Source of the DNA: Clostridium omnivorum
GTDB taxonomy: Bacteria > Bacillota > Clostridia > Clostridiales > Clostridiaceae
Length of the DNA: 64,000 nucleotides
Direction of reading: 5' to 3'
Assembly: GCF_026012015.1 (NCBI RefSeq)
Contig: NZ_BRXR01000001.1
Coordinates: 1,426,001 to 1,490,000, forward strand
A program made the translations under genes and the position numbers. This document shows, in pieces, positions 17,663 through 25,598 of this stretch. Numbering within the stretch: position 1 is the stretch's first letter; each line of letters begins with the position of its first letter. The notes beneath the pieces were generated by a model. That model ran no database searches and was not told the origin of the DNA. It saw nothing but the letters and a program-made list of their open reading frames with translations.

Positions 17663-18253
17663 ATGCCAAAGATAATAAGTAATGTTGACATAACTATAAA
17701 AAACTGTGCCATGGAATTGTTCTCTGAGCTTAGCTATACCAATGTTGATATGAGAATGATATCTAAAAAGTCTGGTGTGGCTGTTGGAACTCTATATAAT
17801 TACTATAAAAATAAAAAGCAGCTTTATCTAGCCATTCTCAAAGAAAGCTGGAAAAATACCTTTGAAAAACTTGATATTATAAACCAGGCTACTGTCTCCT
17901 ATAAAGAAAAGCTTAGAAAATTTATAAGCATACTATATGAAGATATAGAGGGAAGAAATGGCTTAGGTAAAGCTTTATTAGACAAATCAATACTTGAGTT
18001 AAAGGACGATAAGGAAATAGATGAATTAAAAAACAGCTTGTTATTAAGACTAGAGAACCTTTTTAGCGGCTATGAGAAGCCAGAACACTTAAGCAAATGC
18101 TCATCTATCGATATCAGATTAGCTGAATGCTTATTAGTATCTACATTAACAATGCTAGAACTTCATCCAAATGATAAAGAAAATAATATTAACTTTTTAG
18201 TAGAGTTTATAAGTTTATCTGTTAAAAACAATGTAAAAGGAGATAAAGTTTAA
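17663..18253 (+). CDS. TetR family transcriptional regulator
   Basis: 196 residues. Helix-turn-helix at about 28-47: MRMISKKSGVAVGTLYNYYK, followed by KKQLYLAIL, is the family signature. The C-terminal ligand domain is not recognisable in detail. The gene's stop shares one base with the start of the TauE/SafE gene (TAATG), and a palindromic operator overlaps its own leader. It probably represses both genes until an unknown effector binds. Confidence 0.92.
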   Translation: MPKIISNVDITIKNCAMELFSELSYTNVDMRMISKKSGVAVGTLYNYYKNKKQLYLAILKESWKNTFEKLDIINQATVSYKEKLRKFISILYEDIEGRNGLGKALLDKSILELKDDKEIDELKNSLLLRLENLFSGYEKPEHLSKCSSIDIRLAECLLVSTLTMLELHPNDKENNINFLVEFISLSVKNNVKGDKV

Positions 18254-19044
18254 TGAATTTAATTTTTTATTTATTAGCAATAGCTACAGGTGTTGTAACT
18301 GGTGGTATAACAAGTCTTATAGGTGCTAGTGGGGTTATGATTATAGTTCCTATTCTAACTATGCTGTTTAAACTTAATGTTCATACCGCAATAGGTACAA
18401 GTCTTTTTGTAGATGTTATAGCTTCTCTAACTGTAGCTTATTCTTATTATAAGAATGGAAATATAGAGCTTAAATCAGGTATTTGGATAGCTCTAACCTC
18501 TATTATTGGAGCTCAACTAGGTGCTCTATTTGCAAGCAAAATGGGAGAGGGCAACCTTTCCACCAGCTTTGGAGTGGTTCTAATTATTGCAGGCCTCTCA
18601 ATGCTGCGTAAGAGCTATAAAGAGAAAAAAGATCCTTCAGACTCAGTAAGCGGCTTTATTCAGTTTAAGGCAGAATGGCAAAAAATATTAGCAGCTTTGA
18701 TTATAGGACTTGGCATAGGAGTATTAAGCGGAATATTTGGAGCCGGCGGTGGAGTTATGATCCTCCTAGCATTAATAATATTAATGTCTTTCCCACTTCA
18801 TAAGGCTATAGGTACTTCTACTCTTATAATGGCTATAACTGCTCTTTCCTCAACTGTGGGTTATGCTGCTAGAGGCAACATAGATATTCTATTAGGTATA
18901 ATATTGTCAGTAGGAGCAGTGCTGGGTGGAGTTCTAGGTTCTCGATATGCAAACAAGGTTAATGAAAAAACCTTGCAGAGAGTAGTTGGTATATGTTTTA
19001 TGTCTATGGGTGTGATTATGACTATAATCGAAATAATAAAATAG
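18253..19044 (+). CDS. TauE/SafE family membrane exporter
   Basis: 263 residues with about eight membrane helices in two repeated halves: GGITSLIGASGVMIIVPIL (about 16-34) and GVLSGIFGAGGGVMILLAL (about 156-174) are the paired family motifs, each followed by HTAIGTSL / HKAIGTSTL. The family exports sulfur-containing organic anions such as sulfite or sulfoacetate, but the substrate here is not known. It is translated with the TetR gene (1-bp overlap; AAGGAGA upstream) and closed by a terminator. Confidence 0.9.
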   Translation: MNLIFYLLAIATGVVTGGITSLIGASGVMIIVPILTMLFKLNVHTAIGTSLFVDVIASLTVAYSYYKNGNIELKSGIWIALTSIIGAQLGALFASKMGEGNLSTSFGVVLIIAGLSMLRKSYKEKKDPSDSVSGFIQFKAEWQKILAALIIGLGIGVLSGIFGAGGGVMILLALIILMSFPLHKAIGTSTLIMAITALSSTVGYAARGNIDILLGIILSVGAVLGGVLGSRYANKVNEKTLQRVVGICFMSMGVIMTIIEIIK

Positions 19045-19058
19045 TATTGTCTGCAAAT

Positions 19059-19090
19059 AAAAGTGGCTTATACTTTAAGCCACTTTTATT
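19059..19090 (+). terminator. Terminator after TauE/SafE gene
   Basis: Twelve-bp stem AAAAGTGGCTTA/TAAGCCACTTTT followed by ATT; A- and T-flanked, so it may work in both directions. Confidence 0.8.
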
Positions 19091-19151
19091 AACCAATATG
19101 AGTAAGTTGCAAAATTTTCACAGTTTTATAATGTTTTAAATTAAAAATTTT

Positions 19152-20444
19152 CTAAACAGCTTCAAAAATCATCGCTTTGTTCAGAAGCTTTAATCTTCCA
19201 TCTTTAACACTAATTATTGTATTATCTACAAGGTTTGTATATTCTCCATCCTCTACTTTTATAATTATATCTCCCTGAGCTTTACCTACATTGAATACCC
19301 CAATAAGCTTTTTACTTTCCATTTTATATGATGCAACAACTACATCCTTATCTTCATCTGCATAAATTTCATAAAAACCCTTTGCCATAATTTCCTTTTT
19401 CTTTATTGTTCCAAGAGCTTTTAGTAAACTTACAAAGTCCTCTTTCATGCTCTTCCAGTTAACTTTATCAATTTCAAACAAGCTTGGAGTATTAGAATCC
19501 TGGGCTTCCTGACCTGCATATAATAATGTACATCCCTTTTGGAAATACATAAAACCTGTCCAAATTCTTAATGTTTCTTCATCCTCAATAAGTTTTTTTG
19601 CCCTTGGCTGATCGTGATTTTCTAAGAATCTTAGTTTTACATAATTATTTGGATAGATTGACTCTTGAATAGCTACTCTTTTAATATAATCTTTAAGAGA
19701 CAGCTTACCATTTAAGTATCCTAAGTATTCATCATTGACATCATAATCATAAGCCATGTCAAAAGCCTGATATATTTCACTATCAGACAATCCTACAAAG
19801 CCATTTTCTCTCATTAATAATAAGAAGCTTGGATGAACACTTTCAGATAACCATATGGCATTTGGATTTATCTTAGCAACCTCTTCTCTAGCCTTAAGCC
19901 AAAAATCTAATGGCACAAGTGATGCAACATCACATCTAAAGCCATCCACTCCAAGACTTGTCCAATATTTAAGTGTTTCAATTTGATAATTCCATAATTC
20001 TTTATTGTTGTAGTCTAGGTCTACGATATCAGTCCAGTCACCAACTTTGTTCCCCATATTTCCGTTTGGCTTTTTATAAAAAAATTCTGGATGATTTTCT
20101 ACTAGCCATGAATCTGGCGAGGTATGGTTGTAAACTACATCTATAATACACTTCATTCCTAGCGCATGTATTTTACTGATTACTAACTTAAAATCTTCTA
20201 GTGTACCATATTCAGGATTTACCTCTCTATAATTTTTTATTGCGTATGGGCAGCCAAGAGTACCCTTTTTATTTTTTACTCCAATAGGATGAATTGGCAT
20301 AAACCATACAATATCAGTTCCTAAGGATTTTATTCTCTCTAAATCAGCTTCAACATCTTTAAAAGTACCGTTATTCCCATGATTTCTTACATACACAGAA
20401 TACATAATTTGGTTTCTTAATTTTACATCAGTGTTTTTAGCCAT
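19152..20444 (-). CDS. GH13 alpha-amylase family enzyme, cytoplasmic
   Basis: 430 residues from the ATG at 20444 (GGGGTGG upstream); an earlier in-frame ATG has no ribosome site. GH13 regions are clear: region I DVVYNHTS, region II GFRCDVASL with the nucleophile Asp, region III WLSESVHP with the acid Glu, and region IV ENHDQPR with the third Asp. A small C-terminal beta domain follows from about 345. No signal peptide, so it acts on internal maltodextrin-like substrates. A LacI-type operator overlaps its promoter. Whether it hydrolyses or transfers glucosyl units cannot be told. Confidence 0.9.
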   Translation of the reverse strand: MAKNTDVKLRNQIMYSVYVRNHGNNGTFKDVEADLERIKSLGTDIVWFMPIHPIGVKNKKGTLGCPYAIKNYREVNPEYGTLEDFKLVISKIHALGMKCIIDVVYNHTSPDSWLVENHPEFFYKKPNGNMGNKVGDWTDIVDLDYNNKELWNYQIETLKYWTSLGVDGFRCDVASLVPLDFWLKAREEVAKINPNAIWLSESVHPSFLLLMRENGFVGLSDSEIYQAFDMAYDYDVNDEYLGYLNGKLSLKDYIKRVAIQESIYPNNYVKLRFLENHDQPRAKKLIEDEETLRIWTGFMYFQKGCTLLYAGQEAQDSNTPSLFEIDKVNWKSMKEDFVSLLKALGTIKKKEIMAKGFYEIYADEDKDVVVASYKMESKKLIGVFNVGKAQGDIIIKVEDGEYTNLVDNTIISVKDGRLKLLNKAMIFEAV

Positions 20445-20460
20445 AATACCACCCCTTAAC

Positions 20461-20488
20461 ATCATATACTGTGCAAACGAGTGCACAA
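20461..20488 (-). promoter_or_regulatory. Promoter with overlapping LacI-type operator
   Basis: Minus strand TTGTGC (20488-20483), 16-bp spacer, TATGAT (20466-20461). Dyad TGTGCA-N6-TGCACA (20470-20487) fills the spacer; its core TGCAAACGAGTGCA resembles CcpA/MalR operators (TGnAAnCGnTTnCA), suiting a sugar-controlled amylase gene. Confidence 0.55.
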
Positions 20489-20566
20489 CTTGGTAAAAAA
20501 AATAGAACAACTATTTTATACTTATTGTACTTCAAGTAGCTGCTCCCGTAAAGATTTTTTTATGAT

Positions 20567-21187
20567 CTATTCATCTAAGGTTCTACCAAATATTCTTGCC
20601 ATTGCTCCATCTGCCCTTATGTTTAGCGGCACAATAAATATTTCAAAGTCCATTAACTCCTCTAATCTTTCTAAATTAACTAGATTTTCTCCAATAAATA
20701 TGCCGCTATTCAGCAACATTTTATGTATATCAAAAGGATACATATCTGGTGATGGCAAGTCTACGCAAACAGCCTTTACTTTTTTTCTTATTAATAACTC
20801 TGCAAAGGCCTTTGTCATTACAGGGTGTTTATCAAAATAATCTTCACTATGAAAGTTCTTTGAGTGCCCTGTATTTATTGCCACAATGCACCCTTCATTA
20901 ATCAATTCCTCATACCCATTTTCATAGTCAATTATATCTACATCCTTACAATTTATTAAAACCCCTTTTCCTATTAAATTATCAAGTTTTATATCAGAAA
21001 TATACAGCTTGCTATTAGTCATATGCATTGGCCCATCTAGATGTGTTCCTATATGCATGCCTGTCTCAAATCTATGATTACAATAGCCATCCTTTTCAAA
21101 ACTCTTTATTTCTTGAAGCTTCACCAAATCATCTCCAGGATATACAGGCATCATACTAGTTATTTCCATAGTCAAATCTATTATCAT
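20567..21187 (-). CDS. Cyclase family protein (kynurenine formamidase-like metal hydrolase)
   Basis: 206 residues. The metal-binding motif HIGTHLDGPMH (about 46-56) is the HxGTHxDxPxH signature of the family, and VYPGDDLV near residue 15 and VPLNIRADGAMARIFG near the end are typical. Members hydrolyse formylkynurenine or other amides and cyclic esters; no tryptophan-degradation genes are nearby, so the substrate is open. GGGAGATG precedes the ATG. Transcribed alone. Confidence 0.88.
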   Translation of the reverse strand: MIIDLTMEITSMMPVYPGDDLVKLQEIKSFEKDGYCNHRFETGMHIGTHLDGPMHMTNSKLYISDIKLDNLIGKGVLINCKDVDIIDYENGYEELINEGCIVAINTGHSKNFHSEDYFDKHPVMTKAFAELLIRKKVKAVCVDLPSPDMYPFDIHKMLLNSGIFIGENLVNLERLEELMDFEIFIVPLNIRADGAMARIFGRTLDE

Positions 21188-21500
21188 TTTGATTACATCT
21201 CCCTAAATCAAAACATATTTTCTTTCTACTTTCTCGTAACTCTTCTAATACAATACCACATTATTACAAACTATGTAATATCATTTATATTTGCTTTTAC
21301 TTGTATTATATGCTATTATATAAACAGTTACATAAATATGCTTATATTTCAATATTGTGTAACAAAATTATATAAATTAATAATACTTCTCTTATCTTTA
21401 ATTGATGAGAGATCGGATTTAATAAGCAAAGTTAGCTGCGGCTAACCTTGCTTATTATTTTTTTGCACCCAACTAATATATTTTAGGAGGTATGAATATT
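21188..21500 (+). promoter_or_regulatory. Leader region of the MFS exporter: promoter, possible leader peptide, attenuator
   Basis: TTGCTT (21291-21296), 17-bp spacer, TATTAT (21314-21319) give a start near 21326. The transcript would run about 175 nt before the coding region and contain a strong terminator (21421-21464). A 35-codon frame (21338-21445) ends inside the terminator's 3' arm but lacks a ribosome site. The bases TGCTTAT at 21339-21345 could pair with ATAAGCA in the terminator's 5' arm as an alternative structure. Confidence 0.5.
21421..21464 (+). terminator. Intrinsic terminator inside the MFS leader (attenuator candidate)
   Basis: 16-bp stem AATAAGCAAAGTTAGC/GCTAACCTTGCTTATT with one mismatch and a tetraloop, followed by AT8. 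It stands upstream of, and in the same direction as, the MFS gene and downstream of its promoter; no plus-strand gene precedes it. Confidence 0.8.
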
Positions 21501-22775
21501 ATGGAAAAAGATCTTGAATTAACATCTAATAGCCTAGTTTCAATGGACAAATTGGAAAAAAATACTGATTTAAAAGAAAAACTTTGGAATAAAGATTTTG
21601 TGCTGCTGCTTCAAGGACAAATAGTATCTGTATTTGGTGACAATATTTACGACATGGCTCTTCGTTTTTGGATTCTTGTTAATACTGGCTCCATCACATT
21701 AATGGGAATACTTATGACATCCACTATTATTCCAAGTATTTTTATTTCTCCTCTAGCAGGAACTTTTATAGATAGGCATGATAGAAGAAAAATATTAATT
21801 GCTGCTGATATTCTTAGAGGTATCTCAATACTTATTATTGGACTTCTTGCACTTAAAGGGCATTTACAAGTATGGATGATATTAATATCAGGAATTATTA
21901 TGGGATTATGCAGTTCCTTTTTTAACCCTTCAATTGATTCATCTATACCTGATATTATTCCAAAGTCTAAAATACTAAAAGGAACTTCTATTTTTTCTTT
22001 AGCAAGTACCGGAAATGAAATAGTCGGAAATGCATTTGGTGGCTTTTTAGTTCAAATGTTAGGTGCCCCAATATTATTTATTTTTAATGGTCTAAGTTTT
22101 CTATTTTCAGCCTTTTGTACAGGGTTTGCGAAAATCCCCACTATTCCACAGGAAGCTAAAAATATAAGCTTTTTTAACGATTTAAAACTGGGTATGAATT
22201 TTGTTAAAAAGTCAAAAGGTCTTAAGAGTCTCTTAATCACTATGTGCTTCTTTAACTTCTGTGCTTCCATGTCAATGACCTTAACAATGCCTTGGTTTAG
22301 ATCAAATAATTCTCTTGGAATTGGTTTTTATGGAATAGCAATGGCTATTAACACCTTTGGTATGTTTTTAGGTTTTACATATTTATCAATAATAGAGATA
22401 AAAAGAGAAAAGAGATTTTTTGCGCTAATTGCTAGTGGTAGTATACTTTCAATTACCATGATAATCTATTCATTAACATTAAACTTATATTTAATATCTG
22501 TTATGTTCTTTGTAGACGGGTTTTGTATAGCAGTGCTAAGCTCTATAATCCAATCAAGCATACAGCTATTTGTACCTTCAAATATCAGATCAAAAGTATT
22601 TGCCTTTAAAAATACCCTAGCCTCAGCTCTGATGCCTTTAGGAATGATTCTAGCTGGTATCCTTGGTGAAAAGCTAAGAATGAATATGATCATTTGCGCA
22701 GATTATATAGCATTTCTATTGCTGTTTGCCTATCTTTCAACCCTATCTAGTGTTAAGAAAATCGTTAATTTATAA
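21501..22775 (+). CDS. MFS exporter, macrolide-efflux-like
   Basis: 424 residues from the ATG at 21501; the ATG nine bases earlier is only one base from AGGAGG. About 12 membrane helices are predicted; the loop 2-3 motif DRHDRRKILIAADILRG is characteristic of drug-efflux MFS proteins of the Mef type. SSFFNPSIDSSIPDIIP in helix 5 is another mark of this subgroup. The long leader with an internal terminator fits antibiotic-inducible exporters, in which ribosome stalling releases the block. The substrate is not known. Confidence 0.85.
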   Translation: MEKDLELTSNSLVSMDKLEKNTDLKEKLWNKDFVLLLQGQIVSVFGDNIYDMALRFWILVNTGSITLMGILMTSTIIPSIFISPLAGTFIDRHDRRKILIAADILRGISILIIGLLALKGHLQVWMILISGIIMGLCSSFFNPSIDSSIPDIIPKSKILKGTSIFSLASTGNEIVGNAFGGFLVQMLGAPILFIFNGLSFLFSAFCTGFAKIPTIPQEAKNISFFNDLKLGMNFVKKSKGLKSLLITMCFFNFCASMSMTLTMPWFRSNNSLGIGFYGIAMAINTFGMFLGFTYLSIIEIKREKRFFALIASGSILSITMIIYSLTLNLYLISVMFFVDGFCIAVLSSIIQSSIQLFVPSNIRSKVFAFKNTLASALMPLGMILAGILGEKLRMNMIICADYIAFLLLFAYLSTLSSVKKIVNL

Positions 22776-22790
22776 TCACCTAGAATGGCT

Positions 22791-22820
22791 AAAGGCGCCA
22801 GCAATCTGCCAGCGCCTTCT
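22791..22820 (+). other. GC-rich hairpin after the MFS gene
   Basis: AAGGCGC/GCGCCTT stem with a 13-base loop followed by TCTCTACTTCT; a weak terminator without a clean T run. Confidence 0.5.
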
Positions 22821-22846
22821 CTACTTCTATTATAAATAAATATGGT

Positions 22847-22914
22847 TTAAAATACTCTTCTTACGGCTACAAAGTCAGACCTATCAAGAGGAGATACTTT
22901 TACAACATCACCAG
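22847..22914 (-). pseudogene. Possible gene-end remnant, 22 codons
   Basis: Immediately after the CPBP stop codon, in another frame, lies an open stretch reading CITGDVVKVSPLDRSDFV and then AVRRVF before TAA. It has no start codon and a stop just upstream. The composition looks like real protein rather than random AT-rich sequence. I do not recognise the parent gene. Confidence 0.25.
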
Positions 22915-23859
22915 TTATACACTAGTTTCTAAATAATCCTCTTCTGATTTTTTAACACTAGGCATTTTCCACAGGATTAACATTCCTAGTGCCATTACTA
23001 TAGTAGTTAAAATACCCGCCTCAGGCCCAAAAGTTCCGCCAGTTAAGATATTATCTTTCATAGCACTAAGATTAAATAGCCCCTTAATATTTAATCCACT
23101 TACATTGAAACCATATATACAGCCTTGAAAATAGTTCCAGGCTATATGATAGCCAATTGGCATCCATAAATTATTAGTTTTAACATACATATATCCAAAT
23201 AATACTCCAAGCAATATTATATTTATTAGCCCTAGTGGTTTTACATTAGGATTTAATAAATGTAAGGCTGAAAATAATATTGAAGATAGTATTATAGACA
23301 GCCAAGGTTTTTTCATTTGGTTAAATGCAGTTATGCAATATCCTCTTGATAGCAGTTCTTCTTTAATTCCTACCATTATGAAAACTATTAACCCTAGCCA
23401 TATGTCCTTTGAGAAATTAAGACTGCTTAAATTTTCAACTGTAATATTCTTAGTCCCAAGTAATACAAAGAATATTACAGACATAGATATAAGTCCAAGC
23501 AATAATCCGAAAATGAGTTCTTTACACCCTTTTTTAACTGATATCAAACCTATATCTTTGAATTTCTTTTTATCCACATGCTTTAAAAATATAAAAAGAG
23601 TTAAAAACATACATATAAAACTTATAGTATTGGTAAATAAAAAGCCGTAGGTACTTTTTTGCATAAAATCATATAGCTTATTACTAACCTCAGTAGTGCT
23701 TAGTGCTGACCCCTTACTACTGGCCATAATGTATATAGAACTTATTATTCCAAATACAAACATGGGAATAAACTCCATGATAGAGCTTAGTGAAATTACT
23801 CCAGCAATTTTCCAGCCTGATCTTACCTCATTACTTTTGTTTTTAAACACATTTGCCAT
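22915..23859 (-). CDS. CPBP-family intramembrane metalloprotease
   Basis: 314 residues with about eight membrane helices. The three catalytic motifs are present: EELLSR (EExxxR, about residue 172), FSALH (FxxxH, about 205) and HIAWN (HxxxN, about 246). Such Abi/CAAX-type proteases act in peptide maturation, bacteriocin immunity or regulated proteolysis; no bacteriocin gene is adjacent. AAGGGGGA precedes the ATG. Transcribed alone. Confidence 0.9.
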   Translation of the reverse strand: MANVFKNKSNEVRSGWKIAGVISLSSIMEFIPMFVFGIISSIYIMASSKGSALSTTEVSNKLYDFMQKSTYGFLFTNTISFICMFLTLFIFLKHVDKKKFKDIGLISVKKGCKELIFGLLLGLISMSVIFFVLLGTKNITVENLSSLNFSKDIWLGLIVFIMVGIKEELLSRGYCITAFNQMKKPWLSIILSSILFSALHLLNPNVKPLGLINIILLGVLFGYMYVKTNNLWMPIGYHIAWNYFQGCIYGFNVSGLNIKGLFNLSAMKDNILTGGTFGPEAGILTTIVMALGMLILWKMPSVKKSEEDYLETSV

Positions 23860-23978
23860 AAAATCCCCCCTTTTAGTTAAATTCTAAATGTTACCATTTA
23901 TGTAAAACAACTTACATTTTATATTTTAACATTATTCCAATTGCTGTTAAACAAAAAAATATAATTTAACACAAAAAA

Positions 23979-24007
23979 ATTACCATTCATGTGATATGAA
24001 CGGTAAT
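23979..24007 (-). terminator. Terminator after coaD
   Basis: Twelve-bp stem ATTACCGTTCAT/ATGAATGGTAAT with one G-U, followed by T7 in the minus direction. Confidence 0.85.
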
Positions 24008-24030
24008 AATGATTTTTTGTTATTTTCTAT

Positions 24031-24501
24031 TTAGCTAAGTTTTATAGCTTCAATTACTGGAGCCGGAACATATTGAGATATATCTCTTCCATATTTGTAT
24101 AGTTCCATAACCATTGAGGAGCTAACATGGCTTAAATATCCCGCTCTGATATAAATAGTCTTTAACCCAAAAGATTCATTTATTTTTGCAAGATTTTCTT
24201 CGTATTCATAGTCAATTCCATTCCTTATTCCACGAATTAAGTATTTAGTATGTTCTTTTTCTGCTAAATCTGCAATTAAACCATCAAACTTTATTACTTG
24301 GATTTTTAGGCCAAAGTCTAATTCATTAACTGACTTCTGAATTCCTTTGAGCATTAGGTCTGAGTTAATTCTACGCCTTTTATCAGGATTGTCAGCAATT
24401 GCAACAATTATTTTATCAAATAAGCAGCTTGCTTCCTTTAACACACTTAAGTGTCCAATAGTAAAGGGATCGAAAGAACCCGCATATATAGCTGTTGTCA
24501 T
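24031..24501 (-). CDS. coaD: Pantetheine-phosphate adenylyltransferase (CoaD or close paralogue)
   Basis: 156 residues, the usual CoaD length. The nucleotidyltransferase motif is AGSFDPFTIGHLSVLKEA near the N-terminus; KYLIRGIRNGIDYEYEENLA is the conserved substrate loop, and HVSSSMVMEL the late motif. The changes FT for IT and GYLSHVSSS for YSFVSSS are mildly unusual. It catalyses the fourth step of coenzyme A synthesis. A structured repeat is inserted in its leader, duplicating sequence up to the ribosome site AAAGGAG. Confidence 0.85.
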   Translation of the reverse strand: MTTAIYAGSFDPFTIGHLSVLKEASCLFDKIIVAIADNPDKRRRINSDLMLKGIQKSVNELDFGLKIQVIKFDGLIADLAEKEHTKYLIRGIRNGIDYEYEENLAKINESFGLKTIYIRAGYLSHVSSSMVMELYKYGRDISQYVPAPVIEAIKLS

Positions 24502-24507
24502 TTTTTT

Positions 24508-24607
24508 CTCCTTTCAGTCGAAACACTGGGTAACTTATTCGTGCTGGTTCCCACCAGCAAGTTACCCGTAAATGTCCATTTAGGACATTTACCTCCTTTC
24601 AGTCGAA
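24508..24607 (-). repeat. Structured repeat element D in the coaD leader, between direct repeats
   Basis: Direct repeats of 15 bp (CTCCTTTCAGTCGAA at 24508-24522 and 24593-24607) flank the element; weaker identity continues about 20 bp past each. Read on the minus strand the element is: a 10-bp hairpin with loop TAAAT (24592-24568), GGGTAAC (24567-24561), inner hairpin GCTGGT/ACCAGC (24558-24543), then GTTACCC (24534-24528) closing the second stem. The same plan recurs three times beside the 5S gene. Confidence 0.75.
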
Positions 24608-24782
24608 CAACTGAGTTACTCATTTATGTAAAGCAACAATTTTCTAGTATATTGTATATTATAGATGATAATTTATAGCATTTCCACCTTCTAGTCTAAT
24701 TTCAATTTATATTTTAAAAATAAATTTAACTTATTACACATATTTATAAATATAAAAAATTATGGTTAGGAGTGTGCTATGT
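24608..24782. other. Divergent intergenic region coaD / GntR gene
   Basis: AT-rich sequence upstream of both genes. I see no convincing -35/-10 pair for either and no further repeat beyond the imperfect copy of the coaD leader that ends near 24628. Confidence 0.4.
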
Positions 24783-25505
24783 ATGTTAGATAAAAGTAAT
24801 CATATACCTCTCTACATTCAAATCAGAGATGAAATAATGAAAAAAATAAAACAAGGCTGCTACAAAATAGATTCTAAAATTCCTACTGAGAAGGACCTGA
24901 TGCTTCAATATAATGTTGGACGAGCCACTGTTAGGGAAGCTATATCACAGCTTGTAAATGAGGGCTATTTATATAAAAAGCAAGGAATAGGTACTTTTGT
25001 AGCACGTAATAAGGTTTCATCAGGCTTTGAGCCCCTTATTAGTCTTACCTATTCATTAAAAGCCAAGGGTTTTCTTGAGAAAAACTTATTAATGGAGAAA
25101 AAACTGATTACTCCAGATAAAAAATTACTGCATAAGCTAAAGTGGAAAAATGCAGCTCCTTGCTTTTATATTAGGAGAATACGATATGTTGATAATAACC
25201 CAATAGCATTAGAAACTTCCTACTTCCATAAAAGCTTTGAGGAGCAAAGCGCCTCCTTTGATTTAACAGGCTCCATCGCTAAGATTATAATCCAAGATTT
25301 AAAAAAAGATATAACCAAAATTGAACAAACTATCATATCCAGAGCTGCTTCAATCTCCGAAAGAGTTGAACTAAATCTCAAGAAAAATGAATTAGTGCTT
25401 GATATGGAACGATGGGTATATGTTAATGGTATTAAGGAATGTTTTTTCTATATTAATTTTGTAGCCCCTTGGAACATCTATTCCTTTTCTCTAGCTAGTA
25501 TGTAA
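24783..25505 (+). CDS. GntR family regulator, HutC/UTRA subgroup
   Basis: 240 residues from the ATG at 24783, ten bases after AGGAG; a frame-matched ATG at 24762 precedes that ribosome site. The winged helix is at about 5-70 (PLYIQIRDEIMKKIKQGCY; YNVGRATVREAISQLVNEGY; GIGTFVA). The UTRA ligand domain covers about 90-238. UTRA regulators sense sugar phosphates or amino acids. It precedes the putative polyol operon by 93 bp and probably represses it. Confidence 0.92.
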   Translation: MLDKSNHIPLYIQIRDEIMKKIKQGCYKIDSKIPTEKDLMLQYNVGRATVREAISQLVNEGYLYKKQGIGTFVARNKVSSGFEPLISLTYSLKAKGFLEKNLLMEKKLITPDKKLLHKLKWKNAAPCFYIRRIRYVDNNPIALETSYFHKSFEEQSASFDLTGSIAKIIIQDLKKDITKIEQTIISRAASISERVELNLKKNELVLDMERWVYVNGIKECFFYINFVAPWNIYSFSLASM

Positions 25506-25547
25506 TTTATTTTTCTAAATAAATACTATTATTGTATTCTGCAAGCA

Positions 25548-25576
25548 TATAATACATTAAGATGTCCGGACGACCA
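25548..25576 (+). promoter_or_regulatory. -10 box and palindromic operator of the polyol operon
   Basis: TATAAT at 25548-25553, without a good -35. The palindrome GTCCGGAC at 25564-25571, in context ATGTCCGGACGACCAT, lies just past the expected start point and is strikingly GC-rich in this AT-rich gap; a GntR target is plausible. Confidence 0.45.
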
Positions 25577-25598
25577 TATAACTTAAAAGGAGCAGTAT

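Noticed and set aside
21041..21445. 134-codon plus-strand frame before the MFS gene
   Set aside because: Most of it lies antisense to the cyclase gene or in AT-rich leader sequence, with no ribosome site; only its last 35 codons were kept as a possible leader peptide.
24031..24501. citC (citrate lyase ligase)
   Set aside because: The protein has only the short nucleotidyltransferase fold of CoaD; CitC is over twice as long.
24508..24607. Integron attC site
   Set aside because: Stem boxes resemble attC in layout, but the GTTRRRY/RYYYAAC rule is not met (GTTACCC) and no integrase or cassette array is visible.
24520..24610. T-box or other known riboswitch for coaD
   Set aside because: No T-box sequence or terminator/antiterminator pair is present, and the same element occurs beside rRNA where no gene follows.
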